Origin: Thalassobellus citreus
GTDB taxonomy: Bacteria > Bacteroidota > Bacteroidia > Flavobacteriales > Flavobacteriaceae
Length of the DNA: 64,000 nt
Assembly (NCBI RefSeq): GCF_044385915.1
Contig: NZ_JBISCC010000115.1
Location: 88,588 to 152,587, forward strand
Direction: 5' to 3'
A program made the position numbers and the translations under genes. This document shows, piece by piece, positions 53,419 through 61,487 of the stretch (position 1 is the first letter of the stretch; each line of letters opens with the position of its first letter). The notes beneath the pieces are model-generated. The model was given only the letters and a program-made list of their open reading frames with translations. It was not told where the DNA came from and did not search any database.

Positions 53419-54495
53419 GTGAAGATACTAGATTGGTACATATTAAAGCGTTATTTATTTACATTTGCTATGATGCTTTTGCTATTTATTCCTATTGGAA
53501 TAACAGTACATTTAGCAGAAAAAATTGGTAAAATTCTTGAACAAGATGTACCTTTAAATGAAGTACTTTGGTATCTTTTGGATTTCACTATCTACTTTGC
53601 ACACTTATTATTTCCATTGTTTTTATTTTTATCTGTAATTTGGTTTACTTCAAAATTAGCTAATAATACTGAAATTATTGCTTTTTTAAGTTCAGGCGTA
53701 TCTTTTACTCGATTTTTAAGACCTTATTTAATAGGGGCTTTAATTGTAGCCATATTAGCTATTTTTCTTGGTTTGTTTTTGGCGCCAAAAGCTAGTCAGG
53801 GCTTTAACGATTTTAGTTTTAAATATTTTAAAAAAGGTAGAAGTCCTGTGGTTAAGAACAATGTTTTTAAGCAAATAAATGATAACGAAATTGTATATGT
53901 TAGCAGTTTTGATGATAAAAATAATATTGGATATAATTTCACATTAGAGCATTTTGAAGATAACGAGTTAAAATATAAAATTTCAGCGAGTACAATTAAG
54001 TATGTTGAAGCAGATACAACTTATAAGTTAACTAATTATTTTAAAAGAAATATTGGAGAAAGAGGCGATGAATTAGAAATTATTAGATCAAAAGATACAC
54101 TTTTCGCTTTTCAGGTTAATGATTTGATACCCGAAGAATATGCTGCTGAAACCAAAACTTATGGCGATTTAAAGCGATTTATTGAAAAAGAAAAAGCGAG
54201 TGGTTCGCCTAACGTTGGTCGTTTTCAATTAGTTTTATATAGAAAGTGGAGTTTACCTGCATCTGTATTTATTTTAACTATTATAGCAGTTGCTGTTTCT
54301 TCTATGAAAAGGCGAGGAGGTATGGGAGTTAATTTGGCTGTTGGTATTTGTATAGCTATGGTTTTTGTGTTTTTCGATAAGATTTTTGGAGTTATGGCAG
54401 AACAGTCTGATTTTTCTCCTTTGGTGGCAGTCTGGTTTCCTAATGTTCTTTTTGGTATTTTAGCAGCATACCTTCTATATAATGCCAAACGCTAA
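53419..54495 (+). CDS. lptG: LptF/LptG family lipopolysaccharide export permease
   Basis: 358 residues. The start is GTG at 53419, directly after the tgt stop. Membrane segments lie near residues 12-30, 55-75 and 100-120 and in the last 80 residues, with a periplasmic region between about 130 and 260 that has YVSSFDDKNNIGYNFTLEHF. The YjgP/YjgQ (LptF/G) permeases extract LPS from the inner membrane with LptB. In Bacteroidota a single LptG-type gene of this kind is usual. The last 14 bases overlap the next gene. Confidence 0.88.
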   Translation: MKILDWYILKRYLFTFAMMLLLFIPIGITVHLAEKIGKILEQDVPLNEVLWYLLDFTIYFAHLLFPLFLFLSVIWFTSKLANNTEIIAFLSSGVSFTRFLRPYLIGALIVAILAIFLGLFLAPKASQGFNDFSFKYFKKGRSPVVKNNVFKQINDNEIVYVSSFDDKNNIGYNFTLEHFEDNELKYKISASTIKYVEADTTYKLTNYFKRNIGERGDELEIIRSKDTLFAFQVNDLIPEEYAAETKTYGDLKRFIEKEKASGSPNVGRFQLVLYRKWSLPASVFILTIIAVAVSSMKRRGGMGVNLAVGICIAMVFVFFDKIFGVMAEQSDFSPLVAVWFPNVLFGILAAYLLYNAKR

Positions 54496-55378
54496 ACTTA
54501 AAAATTATTTCCATTTACATTTTCTAGTTTTCATCGCTGGGTTTACAGCTATTTTAGGAGATCTTATTACTATTGAAGCTATCCCTTTAGTTTGGTTTAG
54601 AATGGTTATAGCTGCTATTTTAATGTTCGTTTACATTAAAATAGCAAAGATTAAATTAAAAATAAATTTAAAATCACTTCTTAGGCTATCTATTGCAGGA
54701 ATAATTATTGCTTTGCATTGGATTACTTTTTTTGCATCAATAAAAGAAGCCAATATATCTATAGCTTTGGCTATGTTTTCTACAGGAGCTTTTTTTGCAT
54801 CTTTAATAGAGCCTATTATTTTTAAACGATCTATTATTAAGTATGAAATTGTTTTCGGAATTATAGTCGTTATTGGCGTATTTATAATAACCCAAAGTGA
54901 AATTAAATATCTAACAGGTATTATTTTAGGAATATCATCAGCTTTTTTTTCATCATTATTTGCAGTGCTAAATGGTAAGTTTTTAAAACAACATACGGCA
55001 ACTGTTATTTCGTTTTATGAGTTCTTAAGTGGTGTTTTTTTTATTTCCTTATATATTATATTTTTTGGTGAAGGTTTTTCAGTAGAATTCTTCAATTTAA
55101 TCCAATTAGATTTTGTCTATCTTTTTATTTTAGCATCTGTTTGTACAGCTTACGCATTTATTGCTTCCGTATATGTTATGAAGTTAATTAGTCCATATAC
55201 AGTAGTTTTAACATATAATTTGGAGCCTATATATGGTATTATTATGGCACTTATTTTATTTCCAGAAAAGGAAAAAATGAGTACATCTTTTTACTACGGT
55301 GCAGCTATTATTATTGCTACTGTTTTATTAAATGGTCTTATAAAAAATAGTAGTATTAGAAAAAGAAAAGAATCTTAG
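54482..55378 (+). CDS. EamA/DMT family transporter
   Basis: 298 residues with ten predicted membrane segments in two EamA halves (about 10-145 and 150-285), with the family features such as IALAMFSTGAFFASLIEPI and YNLEPIYGIIMALILFPE. The substrate is unknown; this family exports amino acids or other metabolites. The start ATG at 54482 overlaps the end of lptG by 14 bases, so it is in the tgt operon. Confidence 0.88.
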   Translation: MPNAKLKNYFHLHFLVFIAGFTAILGDLITIEAIPLVWFRMVIAAILMFVYIKIAKIKLKINLKSLLRLSIAGIIIALHWITFFASIKEANISIALAMFSTGAFFASLIEPIIFKRSIIKYEIVFGIIVVIGVFIITQSEIKYLTGIILGISSAFFSSLFAVLNGKFLKQHTATVISFYEFLSGVFFISLYIIFFGEGFSVEFFNLIQLDFVYLFILASVCTAYAFIASVYVMKLISPYTVVLTYNLEPIYGIIMALILFPEKEKMSTSFYYGAAIIIATVLLNGLIKNSSIRKRKES

Positions 55379-55449
55379 CTGTGTATCAAAATTAAAGTTT
55401 TTATATTTGTAGGCTAACCAAATGATTTAAATAGCAAAACGAGATTCTT

Positions 55450-56403
55450 ATGGAATACTTAGAATTTGAACTCCCTATAAAAGAACTTGAAGATCAACTT
55501 CAAAAATGTAGAATAATAGGGGAAGAGAGTGAAGTAGATGTAACAGAAACATGTACTCAAATAGCTAAAAAGCTTAAAGAAGCTCAAAAAGATATTTATA
55601 AAAACCTAACACCTTGGCAGCGAGTACAAATGTCTCGTCATCCAGAAAGACCATATACTTTAGATTATATTAAATCAATTTGTGGTGATTCTTTCTTAGA
55701 GTTACACGGTGATAGAAGTTTTAAAGATGACAAAGCCATGATTGGTGGTTTAGGTAAAATAGGAGACCAAAGCTATATGTTTATTGGTCAGCAAAAAGGT
55801 TATAATACAAAAACCCGCCAATACAGAAATTTTGGAATGGCTAACCCAGAAGGATATCGTAAAGCATTACGATTAATGAAATCGGCCGAAAAATTTGGAA
55901 TTCCTGTTGTAACACTTTTAGATACTCCAGGAGCTTATCCAGGATTAGAGGCTGAAGAACGTGGGCAAGGAGAAGCTATTGCTAGAAATATTTTAGAAAT
56001 GGCACGATTAAAAGTGCCTATTATTACTATAGTTGTTGGTGAAGGAGCTTCAGGTGGAGCTTTAGGAATAGGTGTTGGAGATAAAGTGTTAATGCTAGAG
56101 AATACTTGGTATTCTGTTATTTCTCCAGAATCATGTTCTTCAATATTATGGCGTAGTTGGGAATATAAAGAGCAGGCTGCTGAAGCTTTAAAATTAACCG
56201 CTCCAGACATGAAGAAGCTTAAAATAGTAGATGAAATTATAAAAGAACCTCTAGGAGGTGCGCATAGAGATAGAGAAAAAACATTCTTATCAGTAAGTAA
56301 TGCTATTACTAAATATTTTGATGAACTAAAAAACTTATCACCAAAAGATTTAGTAACACAGCGTATGGAAAAATACGCACAAATGGGAGTCTATAAAGGA
56401 TAA
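55450..56403 (+). CDS. accA: Acetyl-CoA carboxylase carboxyltransferase subunit alpha
   Basis: 317 residues. ELHGDRSFKDDKAMIGGLG, GQQKGYNTKTRQYRNFGMANPEGYRKALRLM, TLLDTPGAYPGLEAEERGQGEAIARN and VGEGASGGALGIGVGD are the AccA signatures. With AccD it transfers the carboxyl group from biotin to acetyl-CoA, the first step of fatty acid synthesis. The gene stands alone, 71 bases after the EamA gene, and is followed by a strong hairpin at 56428-56460. Confidence 0.97.
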   Translation: MEYLEFELPIKELEDQLQKCRIIGEESEVDVTETCTQIAKKLKEAQKDIYKNLTPWQRVQMSRHPERPYTLDYIKSICGDSFLELHGDRSFKDDKAMIGGLGKIGDQSYMFIGQQKGYNTKTRQYRNFGMANPEGYRKALRLMKSAEKFGIPVVTLLDTPGAYPGLEAEERGQGEAIARNILEMARLKVPIITIVVGEGASGGALGIGVGDKVLMLENTWYSVISPESCSSILWRSWEYKEQAAEALKLTAPDMKKLKIVDEIIKEPLGGAHRDREKTFLSVSNAITKYFDELKNLSPKDLVTQRMEKYAQMGVYKG

Positions 56404-56427
56404 TCCTTTTAAAACTATATCATGGTA

Positions 56428-56460
56428 AAATCTGAAGTTAGTAGCTTCAGATTTTTTTTA
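56428..56460 (+). terminator. Rho-independent terminator after accA
   Basis: AAATCTGAAG, a 7-base loop, CTTCAGATTT and a T-run. Confidence 0.85.
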
Positions 56461-56463
56461 TGG

Positions 56464-56520
56464 TTATTCACAGTATTTTTAAGTTATTAACAGTTAAATT
56501 GTTAACGAGTGGTTAACAAT
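56464..56520 (+). promoter_or_regulatory. dnaB upstream region with DnaA-box-like sites and a GTTAAC dyad
   Basis: TTATTCACA at 56464-56472 matches the DnaA box consensus TTATNCACA exactly; TTATTAACA follows at 56484-56492. A perfect dyad ATTGTTAAC, 5 bases, GTTAACAAT (56498-56520) comes next, 53 bases before the dnaB ATG. Binding by DnaA is inference. Confidence 0.45.
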
Positions 56521-56572
56521 CAAAAACCCATTAATCTTTAAAAAAGATTTCAATTTTATTAACTTCGTAGTT

Positions 56573-58114
56573 ATGAAACAACCCAACCCTGTTCAAGGAT
56601 ATAAAGTAGATAAAAGTACAATCATAAGTCTTGAAAAAGGCAAAATACCACCTCAAGCAATTGATTTAGAGGAAGTTGTGCTTGGAGCAATGATGATTGA
56701 TAAAAAAGGGGTTGATGAAGTTATTGATATTTTAAGTCCAGATGCATTTTATTCAGAAAAGCATCAGCATATATTTGATGCTATTTTTCAGTTGTTTGAA
56801 AATAGTGAGCCTATCGACTTATTAACCGTTTCTACTCAATTAAAAAAGAATGCAAAGTTAGAGCAATCAGGAGGCGATTTTTACCTTATTTCTTTAACTC
56901 AAAAAGTGTCTTCTTCTGCACATATAGAGTTTCATGCACGTATTATTCTACAAAAATTTATTCAACGTAGTTTAATTAAAATTTCTAATGAAATTATTGA
57001 AGCTTCTTACGATGAAACTAAAGATGTTTTCGATTTATTAGATCAAGCTGAGACTAAATTATATGAAGTTACTCAAGGAAACATTAAAAAATCTAGTGAA
57101 ACGGCTCAAGATTTAGTTATTCAAGCTAAAAAGAAAATTGAAGAAATTTCAAATAAAGAAGGTTTAAGTGGTATTCCAACAGGATTTACAAAATTAGATA
57201 AATTAACTTCAGGTTGGCAGCCTTCCGATTTAATTATTGTTGCTGCACGTCCTGGTATGGGTAAAACGGCATTAACATTATCTATGGCAAGAAACATTGC
57301 TGTAGATCAAAATATACCAGTTGCTTTTTTCTCTTTAGAAATGGCGTCAGTACAGTTAATAACGCGTTTAATTTCTAGTGAAACAGGTTTGTCTTCAGAA
57401 AAATTACGTACAGGTAAATTAGAAAAACACGAATGGGAGCAGCTTAATGTAAAAGTAAAGGGTTTAGAAAAAGCACCTTTGTTTATTGATGATACACCAT
57501 CGCTTTCTATTTTTGATCTACGTGCAAAAGCCCGTCGTTTATCGTCACAGCATGGTATTAAATTAATTATGATTGATTACTTGCAATTAATGACAGGTGG
57601 TAGTAATCATGGAGGTAACCGTGAGCAAGAAATCTCGATGATTTCTAGAAACTTAAAAGCCTTAGCAAAAGAGTTGATGGTACCCGTAATAGCACTATCA
57701 CAATTGTCGCGTGCTGTAGAAACTCGTGGAGGAAGTAAAAGACCTTTATTATCTGATTTACGTGAATCTGGAGCAATTGAACAAGATGCCGATATTGTAA
57801 GTTTCATTTATAGACCCGAGTATTATAAAATTGATGAATGGGATGATGATGAGCGTTCTCCAACCGAGGGGCAAGGTGAGTTTATTGTTGCAAAACACCG
57901 TAATGGTGGTTTAGAAAATATACGTTTAAAATTCATCGGGCATTTAGGTAAGTTTGATAATTTAGATGATTTTGATGCACCTGCTGAATTTCATTCTAAA
58001 ATGAATGCTGCTGCAAACGACGATACATTTAGTGCCGATAATTATAAAGCAAGTCCAGATCAAGCTTTTGGTAGTTCGTTTAATGATGATGACGATAATG
58101 ATGTACCTTTTTAG
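56573..58114 (+). CDS. dnaB: Replicative DNA helicase
   Basis: 513 residues, no intein. The N-terminal domain (about 1-150, PPQAIDLEEVVLGAMM) and C-terminal RecA-like domain are complete with Walker A AARPGMGKTALTLS, Walker B LIMIDYLQLM, and the DnaB signatures SLEMASVQLITRLIS and ALSQLSRAVETRGG. The acidic tail ends DDDDNDVPF. It unwinds DNA ahead of the replisome. A DnaA-box-like upstream region is described separately. Confidence 0.97.
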   Translation: MKQPNPVQGYKVDKSTIISLEKGKIPPQAIDLEEVVLGAMMIDKKGVDEVIDILSPDAFYSEKHQHIFDAIFQLFENSEPIDLLTVSTQLKKNAKLEQSGGDFYLISLTQKVSSSAHIEFHARIILQKFIQRSLIKISNEIIEASYDETKDVFDLLDQAETKLYEVTQGNIKKSSETAQDLVIQAKKKIEEISNKEGLSGIPTGFTKLDKLTSGWQPSDLIIVAARPGMGKTALTLSMARNIAVDQNIPVAFFSLEMASVQLITRLISSETGLSSEKLRTGKLEKHEWEQLNVKVKGLEKAPLFIDDTPSLSIFDLRAKARRLSSQHGIKLIMIDYLQLMTGGSNHGGNREQEISMISRNLKALAKELMVPVIALSQLSRAVETRGGSKRPLLSDLRESGAIEQDADIVSFIYRPEYYKIDEWDDDERSPTEGQGEFIVAKHRNGGLENIRLKFIGHLGKFDNLDDFDAPAEFHSKMNAAANDDTFSADNYKASPDQAFGSSFNDDDDNDVPF

Positions 58115-58240
58115 TAATTAATCTTCTGTTAAACACATGAGATAAAACTTAAATTTTAAGTATCTTTCAACTTGTAAAACAAAATTTTAGGTTGTTTCAA
58201 ATACGGAATGACTTAGGAAACTTATAAAGTTTAGTCTCTA

Positions 58241-59503
58241 TTGAAAAAGATATTTATCACCATATTATTTATATGCTTAGGTTTAAAAACTTATGCATCC
58301 TACGTACTTATACCAATGGATGTAGAAAGTCAAAAAAATCATTTAAAAGCCTACGGTATAACGTACTGGACACTCAATAAGAATTTAAAAGTAAAATGGT
58401 TGCTCAATTATAGAGGTGGCTCTTTTTTATTACCAGATACAGAAGCTATACAGCGTGAATGTCAAATTAGAGGAGTTTCTTTTGAAGTTTTATCTAATGC
58501 TAAAGCAGAAAGTATTTTAGAAGAAATAAGCAGTCCAAGTAAAAATATGGAAGCAGTAATTTTAGAAAAAGCACCTAAAATTGCTGTATATACGCCGTCA
58601 GGAAAACAACCATGGGATGATGCTGTAACTATGGTTTTAAAGTATGCTGAAATTCCTTATGAAACAGTTTATGATGAAGAAGTTTTAAATGATGGATTAT
58701 TACTATTTGATTGGTTACACTTGCATCATGAAGATTTTACCGGGCAATATGGGAAATTTTATGGCGCATATAAAGCAGCATCTTGGTATATTAAAGAAAA
58801 ACAGCAAGCAGAAGCTTTAGCTACAAAATTAGGATATAATAAAGTATCTGAAGAAAAATTAGATGTGGCTTTAAAAATTAGAGACTATGTTGTTGGTGGT
58901 GGTTTTATGTTTGCAATGTGTAGTGCTACCGATAGTTTTGATATAGCTTTATCTGCCGAAGGTATTGATATTTGTGAACCTATGTTTGATGGCGATGGAA
59001 GCGACCCGAGTTATCAAAATAAAATTGATTATAGAAAAACCTTCGCATTTACTAATTATACTTTAGAAAGAAGTCCTGCTGTTTATGAATTTTCATCTAT
59101 TGATATGACTCGAAAAAGGATGATGATATCTAAAACAGTAGATTATTTTTCGCTTATGGAATTTTCTGCAAAATGGGATCCCATTCCAACCATGTTGTGT
59201 CAAAACCATACAGCTTTGGTTAAAGGGTTTATGGGACAAACCACTTCATTTACCCGAGATGAAATAAAATCGAATGTATTAGTACTAGGAGAAACAAAAT
59301 CTAACGGAGAAGCAAAATACATTCACGGTATCAAAGGAAAAGGTTTTTTTACGTTTTATGGTGGTCATGATCCAGAAGATTATCAGCATAGAGTAGGAGA
59401 TGCAAAAACCGAATTAGACTTGCATCCAACATCTCCAGGATATAGACTTATTTTAAATAATGTATTATTTCCAGCGGCTAAGAAAAAGAAACAAAAAACT
59501 TAA
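58241..59503 (+). CDS. Secreted class I amidotransferase-like / ThuA-like protein (often misnamed asparagine synthetase B)
   Basis: 420 residues from TTG 58241: the third codon before it is a stop, the first downstream ATG is past the signal peptide, and MKKIFITILFICLGLKTYA is a clear signal peptide. The body has KIAVYTPSGKQPWDDAVTMVLKYAEIPYE, a YVVGGGFMFAMC element with a possible nucleophile cysteine and FTFYGGHDPEDYQHRVGD. The fold is in the class I glutamine-amidotransferase / ThuA group. It is often called asparagine synthetase B in flavobacterial genomes, but no asparagine synthetase domain is present. yjbQ overlaps its stop by 1 base. Substrate unknown. Confidence 0.75.
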   Translation: MKKIFITILFICLGLKTYASYVLIPMDVESQKNHLKAYGITYWTLNKNLKVKWLLNYRGGSFLLPDTEAIQRECQIRGVSFEVLSNAKAESILEEISSPSKNMEAVILEKAPKIAVYTPSGKQPWDDAVTMVLKYAEIPYETVYDEEVLNDGLLLFDWLHLHHEDFTGQYGKFYGAYKAASWYIKEKQQAEALATKLGYNKVSEEKLDVALKIRDYVVGGGFMFAMCSATDSFDIALSAEGIDICEPMFDGDGSDPSYQNKIDYRKTFAFTNYTLERSPAVYEFSSIDMTRKRMMISKTVDYFSLMEFSAKWDPIPTMLCQNHTALVKGFMGQTTSFTRDEIKSNVLVLGETKSNGEAKYIHGIKGKGFFTFYGGHDPEDYQHRVGDAKTELDLHPTSPGYRLILNNVLFPAAKKKKQKT

Positions 59504-59928
59504 TGATGAAGTTTTTTCAAAAACAAATAAAATTAAAAGCATATCCTAGAGGTTTTCATTTAATTACAGATGAAATTCTGAGTGCTATACCAGAAATTAG
59601 TCAAATAAATATAGGTCAATTACAAGTGTTTATTAAGCATACATCTGCTAGTTTAACCATTAATGAAAATGCAGATTATACAGTGAGAACCGATTTTGAA
59701 AGTCATTTTAATGTCATGATTCCAGAAAATGCGCCATATTATAAACATACCTATGAAGGACCAGATGACATGCCTGCTCATATTAAAGCATCTTTGCTTG
59801 GAGCATCTGTTCAAATACCAATTACTAATGGAAAACCAAATTTAGGCATTTGGCAAGGTATTTATTTATGCGAGCATAGAGATTATGGTGGTAGCCGAAA
59901 TATTGTTATTACTGCCTTTGGGAATTAA
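59503..59928 (+). CDS. yjbQ: YjbQ/UPF0047 family protein
   Basis: 141 residues. KHTSASLTINENAD, DMPAHIKASLLGASVQIPITNGKPNLGIWQGIYLCEHRDYGG are the UPF0047 signature with the conserved histidines for metal binding. The E. coli member has thiamine-phosphate synthase side activity; the true role is not settled. The ATG overlaps the stop of the upstream gene (TAATG), so the two are co-translated. Confidence 0.92.
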   Translation: MMKFFQKQIKLKAYPRGFHLITDEILSAIPEISQINIGQLQVFIKHTSASLTINENADYTVRTDFESHFNVMIPENAPYYKHTYEGPDDMPAHIKASLLGASVQIPITNGKPNLGIWQGIYLCEHRDYGGSRNIVITAFGN

Positions 59929-59965
59929 CTATTTTATAAAAGCCAGTGTCTTTAGCTGGTAAGTT

Positions 59966-60089
59966 GCGTTAAGGATTGCAGTGAAAAACCCACAGCGAGG
60001 TACGAGCGAGGACTTGCAACGGAAAGCCTGACCAGAGCGATTCCTGCAAGGTTTTTTCAACCTTGTAGGTTTGAGTGAAGGGAACGCCC
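59966..60089. repeat. GC-rich intergenic repeat, copy A
   Basis: Starts GCGTTAAGGATTG and ends GGGAACGCCC. On the minus strand it shares GGGCGTT-CCCTTC, GGTCAGGCTTTC, TACCTC and CAATCCTTAACGC in the same order with copy B at 63506-63613. Much richer in G+C than its surroundings, no open frame. Copy A and copy B are in opposite orientation. Confidence 0.75.
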
Positions 60090-60102
60090 AAAATAGAGCA
60101 TA

Positions 60103-60134
60103 AAAAAATCCGATTCTTTCGAATCGGATTTTTT
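60103..60134. terminator. Bidirectional terminator between yjbQ and rplT
   Basis: AAAAAATCCGATTC, 4-base loop, GAATCGGATTTTTT: serves the plus-strand yjbQ pair and the minus-strand rplT operon. Confidence 0.85.
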
Positions 60135-60173
60135 AATTAAGCGAATAATATGTTTAACAATAGGCGAAACGCC

Positions 60174-60518
60174 TTATTTTACTTTGTTTACTACAGCTTT
60201 AAAAGCCTCTGGGTTGTTCATAGCTAAATCTGCTAAAACCTTACGGTTTAATTCAATATCATTAGCTTTTAATTTCCCCATAAATTGAGAGTACGATAAT
60301 CCATGTAATCTGGCTCCAGCGTTAATACGCGTTATCCATAATGCACGGAATGTTCTCTTTTTGTTTCTACGGTCTCTATACGAGTATTGCATCGCTTTGT
60401 CAACCGCATTTTTTGCTACTGTCCAAACGTTTTTACGACGTCCAAAGTAACCTTTTGCTTGTTTAAGAACCTTTTTTCTTCTGGCTCTTTTTGCTACAGA
60501 ATTTACTGATCTTGGCAT
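60174..60518 (-). CDS. rplT: 50S ribosomal protein L20
   Basis: 114 residues, standard length, with PRSVNSVAKRARRKKVLKQAKGYFGRRKNVW and ALWITRINAGARLHGLSYSQFM. L20 starts 50S assembly by binding 23S rRNA. Last gene of the thrS-infC-rpmI-rplT operon, with a bidirectional terminator after it. Confidence 0.98.
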   Translation of the reverse strand: MPRSVNSVAKRARRKKVLKQAKGYFGRRKNVWTVAKNAVDKAMQYSYRDRRNKKRTFRALWITRINAGARLHGLSYSQFMGKLKANDIELNRKVLADLAMNNPEAFKAVVNKVK

Positions 60519-60625
60519 AATTTTAATTGTTTTTTTGTAGTAGGCGGTTTATATAAATAAACACTTTTTAATTTTTTGCCTAACTCCAGGGTTTATAATT
60601 TAATTTAACCGATTAAAACAAACGT

Positions 60626-60823
60626 TTATTTTAAACGCATCATTGTTTTAATGTTATTCTCATCTGCTTTGTGGACTAAACCATCATGCGTTAGAGCAAG
60701 CTTACGCTTTTTCGATTTCTTTGTTAAGATGTGACTCTTAAAAGCGTGCTTTCTTTTAATCTTACCAGTACCTGTTAACTTGAAACGTTTTTTGGCACTA
60801 GATTTTGTTTTCATTTTAGGCAT
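60626..60823 (-). CDS. rpmI: 50S ribosomal protein L35
   Basis: 65 residues, very basic (PKMKTKSSAKKRFKLTGTGKIKRKHAF). In the operon between infC (85 bases upstream) and rplT (107 bases downstream). The 107-base gap to rplT has no obvious structure. Confidence 0.97.
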   Translation of the reverse strand: MPKMKTKSSAKKRFKLTGTGKIKRKHAFKSHILTKKSKKRKLALTHDGLVHKADENNIKTMMRLK

Positions 60824-60908
60824 TTTCTTCTCCTAGTTTTAATTATTTCGCTTAATTACCTTGTGCTGAATGTATTTCAGCATCTTATTTATATAAGATA
60901 TATTTTAA

Positions 60909-61457
60909 TTATTTTCTTGGAGTAATAAACATAGTCATACGTTTACCCTCTAATCTTGGCATTTGCTCTACTTTTCCTAATTCCTCAAGGTCTTGCGCTA
61001 AACGCAATAATAAAATTTGTCCTTGTTCTTTAAAAATTATAGAACGTCCTTTAAAGAATACAAAAGCTTTTAACTTGGCACCTTCTTTTAAGAACTTTTC
61101 TGCATGTTTTCTTTTAAATTCGTAATCATGATCATCAGTTTGAGGACCAAAACGAATTTCTTTAACAATAACCTTAGTCGCTTTAGACTTAATAGCTTTG
61201 TCTCGTTTCTTTTGTTCGTAAAGAAACTTTTTATAGTCCATAACTTTACAAACAGGAGGATCAGCATTTGGAGAAATCTCAACAAGATCCAATCCTTGCT
61301 CATCTGCTATTTTTAAAGCATCACGAGTATCATATACACCAATTTCAACATTATCTCCAACTAGACGTACTTTTGGTGATGAAATTTTAGAGTTAATCTT
61401 GTGTTTATCTTCTTGTATTACCCTTCTATTGGGTTGTCTTCTTCTACGTATTGCTAT
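60909..61457 (-). CDS. infC: Translation initiation factor IF-3, ATA start codon
   Basis: 182 residues, the standard length, read from ATA at 61457: (M)AIRRRRQPNRRVIQEDK and VRLVGDNVEIGVYDT. The frame runs back to a TAA at 61470-61472 and contains no ATG, GTG or TTG before residue 56, so the start has to be ATA (or another near-cognate codon). A weak AAGG lies 2-5 bases upstream. A start at the first TTG (61292) would remove a third of the N-terminal domain and is rejected. Both domains of IF-3 are complete (ADPPVCKVMDYKKF and RFGPQTDDHDYEFK). thrS stops 30 bases upstream. Non-AUG starts on infC are known to be used for autoregulation by IF-3. Confidence 0.85.
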   Translation of the reverse strand: MAIRRRRQPNRRVIQEDKHKINSKISSPKVRLVGDNVEIGVYDTRDALKIADEQGLDLVEISPNADPPVCKVMDYKKFLYEQKKRDKAIKSKATKVIVKEIRFGPQTDDHDYEFKRKHAEKFLKEGAKLKAFVFFKGRSIIFKEQGQILLLRLAQDLEELGKVEQMPRLEGKRMTMFITPRK

Positions 61458-61487
61458 GACCTTATATTTTTAAGTTAGACTTATTTT

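Noticed and set aside
56464..56520. Chromosomal origin near dnaB
   Set aside because: Only one exact DnaA-box match, no dnaA or dense AT unwinding cluster; gene regulation is more likely.
58241..59503. Asparagine synthetase B
   Set aside because: The common automatic label; no N-terminal nucleophile amidotransferase and no synthetase domain are present.
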